A stretch of 57,154 nt of DNA from Chara braunii (Eukaryota > Streptophyta > Charophyceae > Charales > Characeae). The stretch spans positions 1,639,796-1,696,949 of the forward strand of contig BFEA01000189.1 of the NCBI GenBank assembly GCA_003427395.1. Direction: 5' to 3'. Below, piece after piece: positions 10,284 to 20,379 of the stretch. The translations under genes were made by a program, and so were the position numbers. Numbering within the stretch: position 1 is the stretch's first letter; each line of letters opens with the position of its first letter. The notes beneath the pieces were generated by a model. The model ran no database searches. It had not been told where the DNA came from and saw only the letters and a program-made list of their open reading frames with translations.

Positions 10284-11714
10284 TCATGAATCATTTCGGT
10301 GGTCCCCAGTGTCGCATCCCCCGCGTGACTCATCGCGTCGATTTCCTCGGTTGTACCACCCCCGCGAATCGTTGCGCTGCTCTCTCGCGTACCCCCTGCG
10401 GTCATACCGTCCGTGCGAGTTGTCTCGTCGGTCCCCGTCTCGTTCTCCTCTCTCATATCCGCCACCTCGGTATCCATCTCGATCCGTCCTCTTATATCTT
10501 CCTTCCCTATATCCATCCCGGTCTGATCTCTGATATCTGTTGTCCCTGTACCCGTCTCGTCGACCCTGATCTGACTCCCACCGGCCTTGAGAGTCGCCTC
10601 TACCCCGATCGGCCTCATAGCGAGGGTTACGCGAGTAATCATCCAGCCTCCTAGCTCGCCCATACGTCTCGCGAGCTCTGCGGTCCTGGTCTATCTCATC
10701 ATCCCTACGTCTCCATGACTCGTCGGTGTTCCTATGGTCCCAGCGAAGTGAATAGGGCCCTCCGGGTTTGTCCCGGTAAGTCGTGGCTCTTATGCTGGTC
10801 ACAATCTCTGTAACCTGTCTTGTCAATCCCCTTACCATGTCCCTTATCTCCTTCACTTCCTCGACCACGGCTTCATTCTTCTCCGACCAGGGATGGTCCT
10901 TAAAATCAGGACATCTATCAGTGACATACTCCTTGTAGAGAGAAAAGTCACGTCTTCTCATCCCTCTCCACACCAAGTCCTTGAAGTCGTCTGCCTCTAC
11001 CTTTATCGCGAGCTTTAGGACTTCTGGGAAGTCAAGCTTGTCGCACGGAAGATCTCTAAGTATACTCTTTTGTCTACCTTTGGACAGGTGTCCGATGAAG
11101 ATAGTACAACGCTCGACCTCTGAGATCTTCCCCTTCTTCATCAGCACGTCGGAGATCTTCTGGAAACGCATCCCAAATGCCCGTATGCTCTCATCTTCAT
11201 CTTGAGTCATCGTCTCAAGGTCTTTGATGGAGTACTTGTTATCCTCAAATTTGTAAAGCTCAACGAGGTTCTTCTTGTACGTAGTCCATTTCCCATCCTT
11301 CGGTCGAGCTTCCTTAACTTCCTTACCGAGACTTGGGTCCACATTAAACAGAAAGTTCTCTATAATCTCTTCCTCCGACCACTGACTCCGGCTGGCGTGA
11401 AGCTCCCACTTCTCCAGATATTCTGTAATGCCATAGACCCTGAAAGTAGGAGGCTTTGAGGCCTTGTGTGTAATAATATAGCGATCCTTGCTCTCGTATG
11501 GGAGCGGGTGCGATTCCCCCGTTTGGGGGTCGAAGACACGTCGCGGTGGTGCTCTATCTCTATCTCTGTCCCTCCAATAAGAATCCCTCGAACTCTCTCG
11601 CCAGTCGTCCCTGTGCCTATCCGCCATGGTTTCCCTCCGCTCATACTCGGGGGAGCGTCGTCTCGTCGCTTCTCGTCGGCCCCTCGAGGTTCCTGTCTTC
11701 AAAGCCTCCTGTGG
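10284..11714 (-). pseudogene. Gag capsid and RG-rich region
   Basis: This is the structural protein that forms the virus-like particle. The capsid-like part (roughly residues 80-260 from 11702) has the retrotransposon Gag pattern: FRVYGITEYLEKWEL, an IIENFLF helix, a long helical stretch and the RCTIFIGHL segment. The C-terminal third is arginine- and glycine-rich, with 14-residue repeats around DRDGYR and longer repeats containing RNDSRG, suited to RNA binding. A TGA at 10284-10286 interrupts an RNDSRG repeat at its arginine, so CGA-to-TGA is the likely change; the frame continues into the zinc knuckle. Upstream it is cut from its N terminus by a TAA at 11715-11717. Confidence 0.88.
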
Positions 11715-11897
11715 TTATGTCACGACCGGCTCGCCCATTACGTCGGACTCTCTGTCATTGGTTTGGTCAGCCCATCTCAGCGGTGCTTCCCGCCTAATTC
11801 GTTCCTTCAGATCCCTCAGAGTTCGGTCGGGCGATGTTCTGTACTCCTCCCCCGCCTTGCCCGTGGTCGGTTGTGGCCCCATTGTGTCTGGTTCCAT
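11715..11897 (-). pseudogene. Gag N-terminal fragment
   Basis: Sixty codons lie in the same frame as Gag and are separated from it by a single TAA. The ATG at 11897 is the likely original Gag start because the upstream sequence is a non-coding 25-bp tandem array. The fragment is charged, with a helical LRDLKERIRRE stretch, and has no recognisable domain. Q-to-stop decay (CAA to TAA) would explain the break. Confidence 0.6.
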
Positions 11898-11942
11898 AGG
11901 CCACCAGAAGACGCAGTTAGGTTCCCTCGCCGGGTGTTACAG

Positions 11943-12026
11943 CCCGGTCCTATTACAGTTGCTGCAGCCCGGACCTGTGACAGAACTCACAACCCGGACC
12001 AGTGACAGTTGCGGTAGCCCGGACCT
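11943..12026 (-). repeat. 25-bp tandem array just upstream of gag
   Basis: Four copies of CCCGGACC or CCCGGTCC start at 11943, 11968, 11993 and 12018, exactly 25 bases apart. The remainder of each unit is TGTGACAGTTGCGGTAG-like. On the sense (minus) strand each unit contains CAGGTCCGGG, also present in the LTR minisatellite. Placement about 45-130 bases before the Gag start suggests a translational, packaging or dimerisation role, which is inference. Confidence 0.75.
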
Positions 12027-12060
12027 GTTTCCTTGTCACGGTTCGCGTCTGCCTCCAATC

Positions 12061-12387
12061 CTAGCTCTCGACTGCCCCGATTACCACCACCAGTACTCCG
12101 TTCCGGTCGTGGATCTCGTGCTCTCCCTCTATCCCAAGAATCCCTGTGTCTAGGTAAACCTCTCCTTCACGATCGGCCAACAAGGCCGCGCCTCTCCGGA
12201 TCTGCAGTACACCCGTGACAGGATCTCTACGCCTGCGGCAGATCGCAGTCCCAAGCCTAACCAATGTCTTCTGATCAACACCCCTCAAGAGCCTCTGAGT
12301 GTCTATCTCCGTCCTCCTTGCTAGGTCTCCCAGCCCGCCCTGAATCGGGTAGCCCGCTGAAGGTGGAAGCTCTCCTCCTACTGCCAT
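12061..12387 (-). pseudogene. Uncertain ORF between accessory block and gag leader
   Basis: An open frame of 108 codons begins with ATG at 12387. It has no recognised domain and no obvious similarity to the neighbouring ORF families. A competing frame across the start region carries the helical end of the neighbouring ORF (12372-12488), so the first part of this ORF may be a shadow. It may be genuine leader-proximal coding sequence or chance. Confidence 0.25.
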
Positions 12388-12965
12388 CCAAAGTCGCTCG
12401 CTACCTTTCTGACCTCCACTGTCTTTGCAAGAGCTTCCAATCTCAATTTCTCCTCCTTTAACTCCCAGACGGCTATGAGGTCATGTGTCTAGCACCTGAG
12501 GTAAGTCAGTGCTATAACCACTTGTAACCTCTTCGCCGACAGCTCCAATATGTCATAGAATGTCTCAAAATCCTCCTCATCTCCACTATCCTCTATGGCC
12601 TCTAAAGTCTTTATGGACTCCCTCCTGTACCGATCGTGAGCGGCTAGCACCCTGAGTATTGCACCGTCTATTACAACTCTCCCTAGCTCTCCAACTTTCC
12701 TGGCTTCGCTTATCTTCAACCTCTCAGCCTCCCTGGTCGTCTCGTACCATGCCCTTATCCGAGACCGCCCTTCGAAAGGTGTCACTCGGAGTACGTATTT
12801 TATCCTTCGTCCTCCTTCTAATTCAATCCAAAGTCCTGTCCCCCTAGCCTCATGCAGCGTACGGCGGACACACTCTGCCTCCTCAACTATGCACAGTCTG
12901 GTATGGAGCTGGAGCTCTACGATCACTAACACCAACGGTCCGTCCCATCTCCCTACCACATGCAA
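12372..12965 (-). pseudogene. Accessory ORF remnant, small-type unit 3, with helical tail
   Basis: The frame matches the small-type pattern by eye: an N-terminal beta-rich segment (LVLVIVELQL), an acidic-basic helix (VEEAECVRRT) and a second strand (RRIKYVLRV). It then runs through long helices. A TAG at 12489-12491 stops the frame, but in-frame sequence continues as a charged helix (ELKEEKLRLEALAKTVEVRK) to a second stop near 12372. It lies in the same frame class as Gag, so it may once have been the N-terminal extension of a longer polyprotein. Function unknown. Confidence 0.5.
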
Positions 12966-13072
12966 TGAGTACCGATCCGTCGTGTGTAATGCAGTCCCGC
13001 TCGTGTCCTGTCGCTACCTCTCTGTGTTACCTTATCCTCCGTTGTCACGCCCTCTGCAGACCTCTCCCTAGT

Positions 13073-13351
13073 TCATTCGCGTGATACACTCCTAGCTTTT
13101 ACCCTCTCCAGAAAGTTTGATCTCCACGCCTGGATAATCTCTCTTTTCCCCCAAAACAAACTCTCTAACTCTCTCGTCACGAGCTCAGCCCTACGCAACT
13201 TGCGCTCATCCTGGCACGACCAGATCTCCCTTAACTTGTTCCCCAACTCCTTTACCTGGTTCAAGAGTGGTACTTTAATGCGCTCTCTCACTCTTTCGAC
13301 TGCCTCACCCTCCTCTTCCATACTCAGTCCTCATCTCTTTCCAACTTTTCC
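13073..13351 (-). pseudogene. Coiled-coil-like accessory fragment
   Basis: From the ATG at 13321 the frame encodes about 82 residues dominated by charged helix (EAVERVRERIK, RRAELVTRELESL), likely coiled coil. It is in the same frame as the ORF immediately upstream, separated by two in-frame TGA codons near 13352 and 13334. The pairing of a small unit with a helical tail resembles the arrangement at 12372-12965. No domain is recognised. Confidence 0.45.
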
Positions 13352-13633
13352 TCACTCCCTCGCTCCAGCTTCCGCTACCGTCTCATCGTGGTAGTGCTCC
13401 GCGCGCATATAACCATGAATCCATATCATCACGTCGTAGGAAATTGAGGTCTGGAAGGTCACGTGCGCCAGTACATCAGCTCTATGCTCACAGATCAAAT
13501 CCATGGCTCGTAGTCGGCACTCCCTCACCGTCAAGTCCTCGTCAATATATGCTCGGAGAAGTACCGTCACAGTGTACCCTGCGCTTACAAGTTGCTTTTC
13601 CACGCGCATCACAGTTGTCGTCCTTCCCGGCAT
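13352..13633 (-). pseudogene. Accessory ORF remnant, small-type unit 2
   Basis: Ninety-three codons with two beta-like strands (YTVTVLLRAY and YDVMIWIHGY) around a helix containing ECRLRAMDLICEHRA. The layout matches the unit at 14528-14701, including the hydrophobic strand ending in histidine. The ATG lies one codon after the stop of the upstream ORF and in the same frame, so the two were probably one protein broken by a TAG. No known family is recognised. Confidence 0.5.
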
Positions 13634-13636
13634 TCC

Positions 13637-14392
13637 CTAAGTTGCGGCCTCGAAGAGAAACCTCACATCCTCAATCCCCACGTAATCAATCTTCGCTCGT
13701 CTCCTGCAGTACCTGATCAGATCGACTGGCCTCAGACAGTCCACCCAGCTAGTAACGTCTATGATGTCATCTAGCGTCTCTCTGCTGGGTGGTCCCCACC
13801 TCTTACAAATGGCGTAGTATACTTCCCTGAAACGGGGCGCTAAGCCCTCCCAATGTGTGTAGAATGTGTGGTCCACTGCTCTACTCAGACGATCTACGCT
13901 CCCATAGGCCTGCCCTATTACGAACGCAGGAAGTCCAAATCGCCAACCCTCCCTCAAATAAAGGATCGGATGCAAACGCCCGTATACCAAGCGACTCCAA
14001 TAGGTCCTTCCTCCTGAGAGTCTCGTCTGTTGCTGATCAACAATCACTCTGGCCAACAGCTCGCTTCTACACCAAGCCCTGCTGGCCCCTGCGAGCGTCA
14101 GTCCTACCTCTAAATCGTGTGCTCTATCCGCTATCAGATATCCCACCCCTTCTAGGTCATGAGTCCTTTTGGGGCGTCCATCTCTCAGTATCACTGTCCA
14201 AAGGAAGAGTCCCTCTGCCAGCCAAGTTCCCAGGTAACGTATCGGAACACGCCCTGTCCCCTCTAGCGCCACAGGAAGAGGAATGTCGTATCCCACAGTC
14301 GTCTCTCTGGGTCTCACAAGTTTCCTCACGCTGTAGGATTCGGACTCTCGTGAGAGAACATAAGCTAGCCAGGCTACTGAGTCACTCCTCAT
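13637..14392 (-). pseudogene. Accessory ORF remnant, large-type unit 1
   Basis: A 251-codon open frame of unknown function. It shares with the large-type ORFs at 14813-15832 and 23948-24664 an LWT segment about a third of the way in, a middle region of helices, then an arginine-flanked block (REGWRFGLPAFVIG here) followed by GSVDRL and an aromatic-rich helix. In the other copies the block reads RLRV-x2-P-x-FV. Similarity was judged by eye. It ends at a TAG followed one codon later by the next ORF in the same frame. It could be a Gag-like, envelope-like or novel accessory protein; no signal peptide or membrane span is evident. Confidence 0.55.
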
Positions 14393-14527
14393 TTCCCCTC
14401 CGGCTCTCGTTCGGTATCATTTTACTCTCTCTGACGCACCTTATCTCATGATGTCGCTAACCCCTCAGACAACTCTCCCACTTAGGTCCATTATGGCCGA
14501 GTAGGTGCTGTGCACTCTCCCGTCTGC

Positions 14528-14812
14528 TCAATGGAAGTAGATAGTGAACTCGACGTACCTCTGGCCTCTCAGTATCGCCAGGGCATGCTCCGTCATGAGT
14601 CTGATCTGTCGCTCAACATTGCCCAACACTTCATGTTCCCAGCCTATTGTCCTATCTCGTCGTAGGGAAAGCGTCACTCTCAGTATATCCCTGTCTGCCA
14701 TCCTTTCCTGCTCTTGCTGTAAGTCTCGCCTCGCCTAAAGATATCTGCTTACCGTCTCTGCACTACTCTCTTATCTAAACCTCACTCGGATATGTCCTGC
14801 CTCTAGTCGTCT
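14528..14812 (-). pseudogene. Accessory ORF remnant, small-type unit 1
   Basis: The core is a 57-codon frame from the ATG at 14701 to TGA 14528-14530: a strand (ILRVTLSLR), a helix containing RQIRLMTEHALAIL, and a strand (YVEFTIYFH). Upstream in the same frame, across TAG and TAA codons, is a charged helix (ARRDLQQEQER), and downstream the frame continues to the ATG at 14392 through three more stops. The whole 15832-13073 stretch is one frame class, which suggests an ancestral long ORF riddled by nonsense changes. Confidence 0.45.
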
Positions 14813-15832
14813 TCATGCATCTGGCATATCCTCGTCCGTGTCCTCATCTACCCTCTGCCCCCATGGGATATCCTCCTGTCCCTCGGCCTGAAGGAGATGT
14901 CCCCAGCCGTCCTCATGCGGCGCCTCTCCACCTACCTGCTCCTGTCCCTCGGCCCGCGCCAGATCTCCCCAGCCCTCGTCCTGGTCGCCCCAAGGGTCTA
15001 TGCCATCGAAGTCCTCCCAATCCCGATCCTCAGCGTACCCCGCAAGATCGTCTGCCTCTGGATATACCTGCCGGTAATACTCCTCAACCTCCCCGGTCAA
15101 GATGAGATAGCCCGGCCTCTCCTTACGAGTCTCGACTAACAGCTGTCCTACTCCAGCTAAATAATCTGTAGGCCTCCGAGCCTCTCTCTCTAGTGCCGTC
15201 CAGAAGGCTAGGGGCTGGTACAGAGAGTATAGGTCAGGGCTCCCGGTAGGTACAATGGTCCGCAGGAACTCAATCAGCTGGAGTCCTCGCTCGCCTACAA
15301 GCGGCCCTGCTACAAACTGCGCATACAACACTCAATCCCTGTCAGTGTACCCTCGACAGAGGCCGTCCAAGTCAAGAGCCGCAAAGTAGATCTCACCCAG
15401 ATGCCTAAATCCCCAAAGCTCCTCTGCCACGAAGCACGGAAGTGTCACACGCAGTCGACTGCTAGGATATGGGAAGTGTCCTCCAATCCTGAAGGTCGTT
15501 GTCACTCTCTGAACACCCCCGTGCAGCCGCTCTATCTCGCCCCGCGCGGAGTCCGCTCGAGCCAGTAAGATCCTCCTCGCGGTCTGCTCCTCTCGCCAAT
15601 GATCGTGCACGATGCCGTGAAAATAGACTGTGGTTCGCACCTCCCGCGAGTAGTAAATGTGGCCCACTACCTCTATGCTAGTCGTGCCTGATCGTCGCCA
15701 CCTCTGACTATCTAGCTCAAACGTCTCGATGACATACGTCCACAAGTGTACGTCTGGGCCCCACTCCGTCGATGACCATCGGCTCTCTATCACATCCGCG
15801 GAAACCCCTCTGACCGACAGATCCAGCGCCAC
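14813..15832 (-). pseudogene. Accessory ORF remnant, large-type unit 2, split by one TGA
   Basis: Two open halves (15832-15335 and 15331-14813) are in one frame, separated by a single TGA at 15332-15334 in the middle of a conserved helix. The first half contains HLWT and the FPY-x3-RLRVTLPCFV block; the second has the ERGLQLIEFLRTI segment shared with the ORF at 23948-24664. The C-terminal 70 residues are very acidic, with repeated WGDL and EDGWGHL-like words. The acidic tail recurs in the fragment at 15994-16280. Function unknown. The shared architecture argues for a duplicated gene carried by the retrotransposon. Confidence 0.6.
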
Positions 15833-15993
15833 CCTGCCTGGCGCTACTGTCTCTGGAGGTCTAGGTCATCTAGCGTCGTCGATCTGAAGTTCCACTCCAC
15901 TGGGTTGCTCTACCATCGATCCGCTCTTCGACTATCGACCGATATCAGTAGCTAAGCTCACTTAACCATCGTCCCAATGTGTTCCTCTGCCTC

Positions 15994-16280
15994 CTACGCT
16001 CGGACAGCTACTCCTACCCTGGGGAAATGGGCGTCCGTAACGTCGATCTCCTCCTCGTCAACCTCACTCTCGGGGTCGACCCAGTCTGGCTCCCAGACGC
16101 CCTCGTCCTCGTCTCGCTCCCAACCCTTGTCGTCAAACTCGTCCTCGACGCGGTATGGCGCCTGCGCTATAGCCTGGTAGTACTCAGCCAACTAATGGCC
16201 GTATATCATAGGTCGCCCAGCGTCCTCACTCCTCCAGCTCCCCTAGTCGTCTGAGAAGAGCCGCCCGATGCAGGTCACGT
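15994..16280 (-). pseudogene. Accessory ORF remnant, large-type unit 3, C-terminal part
   Basis: This is the downstream part of the ORF whose upstream part lies at 23948-24664. Joining across the solo LTR and one ACGT copy keeps the frame. The region matches the C terminus of large-type unit 2: an IGRLF-like segment, then AEYYQAIA (EEYYRQVY in unit 2) and an acidic tail rich in W, D and E. In-frame TAG and TAA codons interrupt it near 16240 and 16195. The boundary at 16280 is the insertion site. Confidence 0.65.
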
Positions 16281-16421
16281 TGTCGGGCGCATCGGTCCGG
16301 CACCGCACGGGGGCAGCGCGGGACCCTCCCGGCCGCGTCACGCAGGAGTTGGTTTTAAAACCCTTCGTCGCCATATACATGGAGCTTCCACAAGCCGCTC
16401 CGGCCGAGTGCGCCAGCCATA

Positions 16422-16631
16422 NNNNNNNNNNNNNNNNNNNNNNNNNNNNNNNNNNNNNNNNNNNNNNNNNNNNNNNNNNNNNNNNNNNNNNNNNNNNNNN
16501 NNNNNNNNNNNNNNNNNNNNNNNNNNNNNNNNNNNNNNNNNNNNNNNNNNNNNNNNNNNNNNNNNNNNNNNNNNNNNNNNNNNNNNNNNNNNNNNNNNNN
16601 NNNNNNNNNNNNNNNNNNNNNNNNNNNNNNN
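16422..16631. other. Assembly gap
   Basis: 210 unresolved bases. In the related LTR at 35022 the corresponding interval is only about 80 bases, so the gap size is probably an estimate. Confidence 0.98.
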
Positions 16632-18214
16632 GTGGGCGTATCCCCGCTGAGCTACCAGTCCACAGTACAAAAGCTAATAAGTTGCAATCGCAGAGGTGGA
16701 CCAGCCGAGGGCGTTTCTCGTTCGCTGTAGCATAAGGGGTACGCGCGGTAATACGCCTCTATCGGACCCGCACGCGAACCGACATCTTGGGGGGGCTGAG
16801 GTCCCAAGCGCGGCTCATCATCGGTCGACTAGGACGCATCCCACACACCACGTGCACTCCACTTTACGAACACATATACACACAAAACAACATATATACG
16901 AAACGACACAATACCAACAACGCGACAACGCTCCTAGCCCCTCGGTAGCCAACCCATAACTTTCCAATGCGGAAATCGGATAGGCGTCGCGCGCTGAACT
17001 TAGTATAAAACTGCGCGGACGCAGGGCTTACTCATATCGACTTGCAATGCAGGCATACACAAGCAGTCGCAACGATGGTGTACTATGTAGTGCCCATAAT
17101 CAAGCGGTCCCTCGTGGATCCGAGTACCGCTTATGACACTCAAGTGTCAGACTTAAAGTGTCGTGAGGGCCTAACCCTTCACGACATTGCACGGCTGAAG
17201 GAATAGTCGTGCAGCCACCGCTGCACCTTAGGCTCTCGACCTTAGTGTCTCGGTAGGCAAATCAAATAGGCTCTGCGCGAGGGAAAACCCCTCCCCTGCA
17301 GAGCCTAGGGCTTGGGGTGTCCTGGACAAGGACCTCGAATCCCGGCGCAGGACCAAACGTCCGACTAAGAAAATCATCAAAAAGCAAGAGACACAAATAG
17401 AAGGAGAGACCTCCCCTAAGCCCCTCAGTTTCAGCTTCTGAGTAGGGCTCTAATGGGGGGGCTCTTCAACCCATGCAAACATTTATCCCAAGTATATCCA
17501 TGTATACATATATAAGGGTTAAGTATGTGACGATCACTTTTCACGGTCTCATTGAGATTTCTCACAATAATACGTATATGTGTGATCGCAGGCAACCAAA
17601 TCCAGAATCTGACTCACAGCACATACCTGCAGTCACATCAACGAACCAAATCAACAACCCACACATTCCACGGAGGCAATCCCAACCACCTTCGACACTC
17701 ATACCCCTCGCTTTAGCCATACAAGCCCCAAACTCTCCTGTCCAACCAACCTTAATTAAAATACTCAGTACCTTTGTTAAATGGTCATTTAATAAAAGTC
17801 CGGGTGAAAACCTTAATAAAACAACGAAGATCACCAGGGCTAAAGCCTTTTAGGTTGAGTGTAGACGGAGAGTTGAAATTGAGTCGTAGGCCGATGAATC
17901 GGCAACCGACCTGTTATCAGTGATAACAGAAAGTGATCCTCAAAAGGATCAAGCTGAATCTAGCCCTGAACTTGAAAAAAAAAAAAAAAACCCTGTAACA
18001 CGCGGCAGACCAATCCCCAAGCTAAGATCATAAGTGTATGGAGAATACAACTTCATAATTCATTCTTGCTCAAAATCTCCCTAAAAGCTAAACCTAAGCC
18101 TATTTTTAAGTCAATGCTTAGGATTAGGGTAAACCAACTGCAGAATCTTCTTTATTTTGGGTGGGTCGCCTGAATCGCCACCTGTCAAAATATAGTCTAT
18201 CTCCTTTAAACTAA
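16632..18214. other. Solo LTR outer part, no gene
   Basis: Continues the LTR match to 35213-37100 and 50055-51600. It holds hairpin-rich segments (for example around 17190-17230), a conserved stretch near 17700-17960 with CTCGCTTTAGCCATACAAGC, and an A16-type run near 17978. Open frames are short and not conserved among the three LTR copies, so none is called. Confidence 0.6.
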
Positions 18215-18880
18215 GAAATTTTCGGCAGCGCTTCCCGTAGAAAAAGTGTCTTTCCAGAGTTTATATAAGTCTAAATATGAACGCCTAAATAATTTCTAAG
18301 TATGGAAAGTCAAAATTTTGTCTAACTCTCTGAATTAGTAGAAATTTGGGCAGCACTCCCTTTAGAAAAGGAGACTTCCCAGATTTATACTAAGTTAAAT
18401 ATAAAAACAGAAANCTCTGGAGAATCAAATTCTGTCTAACTCTCTGAATTAGTAGAAATTTGGGCAGCACTCCCTTTAGAAAAGGAGACTTCCCAGATTT
18501 ATACTAAGTAAGATATAAACTCGAACAACAGCTCGAGCTCAACTTTAGACTGAATTTAACTAACTCCTTTAATTTTGTAAGAAATTTCGGCAGCACTCCC
18601 TCTAGAAAAGTGTTATTCCAAAATTTATACAAGACTAAGTTCAGATTTTGAAAGTAACTTTGACTTCCCAAAGTTAAATTTTATCTAACTCCCTGAATTA
18701 GCAAAATTTTGGGCAGCACTCCCTTTAGAAAGGGAGACTTCCCAGATTTTAACTAAGTCAGATATATGGAAAAGACAGGTTGAACTCTGACAAGTCAAGT
18801 TGACTAACTTCTTGGATTTGTAGAAATTTCGGCAGCGCTTCCCGTAGGAAAAGTCGCTTGCGAAGATTTATACAAAGCCA
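18215..18880. repeat. Tandem array of AAATTTCGGCAGC boxes
   Basis: Six units of about 105-130 bases each contain AAATTT(C/G)GGCAGC followed by a short inverted repeat, for example CACTCCCTTTAGAAAAGGAG or GCTTCCCGTAGGAAAAG, and then an AT-rich spacer ending in TTTATAC. The sibling LTRs have three units each (37139-37350 and 51640-51840), and the giant Ty3 leader has three diverged ones (24744, 25478, 25662). The box is conserved while the small stem varies. Confidence 0.75.
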
Positions 18881-19170
18881 AGTATAAGAAAAAGATATCA
18901 GAAAATGCAGAAAATGACCTAAGTAAAAAAAAAAAAGTTATTACAGAAAAAGCAGGAACTGACACTAACTCCTATGGCTCTAGCACGTGGCGAGCAACTA
19001 AAGCAACTACCTATAGTAATGAAACTTAAACAAACTAGCCATCCCATCCAGTCACATGCAAACCAAACCATCAATGTAAGTACTCTCACCACCCCACGTT
19101 TATTCCATATAGATAGTTCATGAATCTTCAAGTTCTTGAATCCTTATACCCATCTTACATAAGACATAGA

Positions 19171-19851
19171 GCTGGACCATTCGTCATGGGAACAATGTCC
19201 AACTTCTCTTCATGATATACACGAACATGTTGCACAACTACTTCTTTCTTCTTTTGAGCAGATGACTAGGCCATTCGCCATGGAAACAATGCCTTGTCGC
19301 CCTGAGCTGTTTAATATCCAAAAATTTAGTATTTCTCTGACTTTGTTTTAAAAAAAAACAAATATGGGCAGGGGACTGAACCATTCACAGTAGAAACAAT
19401 GTTCAGTTTGCCCAAACTATATCCATTTATACTTCGTATTTTCTTTTTTTTTCTTCTTAATGATATGGCTTAACGCTGGACCATTCACAGTAGAATCCAT
19501 GCCCAGCTGCCAGTTCACATGCAAATATACATAAAATACTTTCCTTTATACTTAGTTTAAATTATGTGCGTGGTTTTCAGGCTAAACCATTCACCATGGA
19601 AACAATGCTTAGCCTTGGACCAAAGATTCTCCCTCAAAATAAACAAGAATTTAAACCCCTTCAATCAGACAACCCTCAGAGTTAACTAAGGTAGCCAGGT
19701 CATTCACAGTAGAAACAATGCCTGACTCCCCTGAAAACAATCAAATAAATACAGCGACCAGGCCATTCACAATAGAAACAATGCCTGGTCCTTCAGAAAA
19801 CAGCCAAATAAACATAGCCCTGAGCCATTCACAGTAGAAACAATGCTCAGG
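19171..19851. repeat. Array of eight hairpins with varying, self-complementary stems
   Basis: Eight units share a core resembling CCATTCACAGTAGAAACAATG. The bases just outside the core differ from unit to unit but always pair: ACTGAA with TTCAGT (19375/19402), GCTGG with CCAGC (19475/19503), GGCTAA with TTAGCC (19580/19609), GACCAGG with CCTGGTC (19756/19784), CCTGAG with CTCAGG (19819/19846). CATT and AATG inside the core extend the stem. This covariation is a signature of selected secondary structure in RNA or extruded DNA. Spacers are AT-rich, 40-80 bases. Confidence 0.8.
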
Positions 19852-20099
19852 CTTTGGTTGACCCGGTCAAACGCATGCAGTCTACCTTCCTTCCACCTTC
19901 CCCCAATTCATCCTTAGTCTGCTTTCAATCAGAACAAAGTAGAAACTTAGGCTTCACTCTCACACATTCTTTCAAGTTAGTCTGATTAGATCCTGAAGAG
20001 AAAGCAAAAGCTATAGGGACAATCGCATGCATACAATAATCATACTGCAGGGGGATAGGCAAACATGGGTAGTAGTGAGTTATAGAGATAAAGATTATT

Positions 20100-20370
20100 T
20101 ACCTGAAGGTTCGCTGCCTCCAGAACTCCTCATGAGTTCCAGCAGAGCTCCCGCAATCGGTGGGTGGACTCCCCACAGAGTCTTGACACGGACCTACGGG
20201 TTGCAATCCCGCCTGCTGCCTTCCTCTCGTAACCACAGGACTAGACTGAGAGTCAGAAGGATAGAAGAGGAAGGTGTGAGACTCTCAGATCCAAGAACAG
20301 GTGCACTCAGACTCGCAGGAGAGGGTCTCGATACCTTCAGCCTCCCGAGGGCCCCGCAATGATGGCCAAG
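20100..20370. other. Conserved block of the giant LTR
   Basis: A segment with GCAGAGCTCCC, CAATCGGTGGG, CCCACAGAG and TTGCAATCCCGCCTG aligns with 39690-39960 and 53660-53920. It is among the best conserved parts of the three LTRs. No coding frame is shared, so it may be promoter or transcript-start sequence. The direction is not clear. Confidence 0.45.
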
Positions 20371-20379
20371 TAACAACCG

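Noticed and set aside
10043-10663. Long frames on either strand overlapping gag (10043-10663, 10124-10654, 11466-12153)
   Set aside because: Shadows of the arginine- and glycine-rich Gag codons in other frames; no motif, while Gag-protease in its own frame has clear domains.
16268-16735. Open frames across the N gap, and likewise 44876-45699
   Set aside because: Length comes from unresolved bases in assembly gaps.
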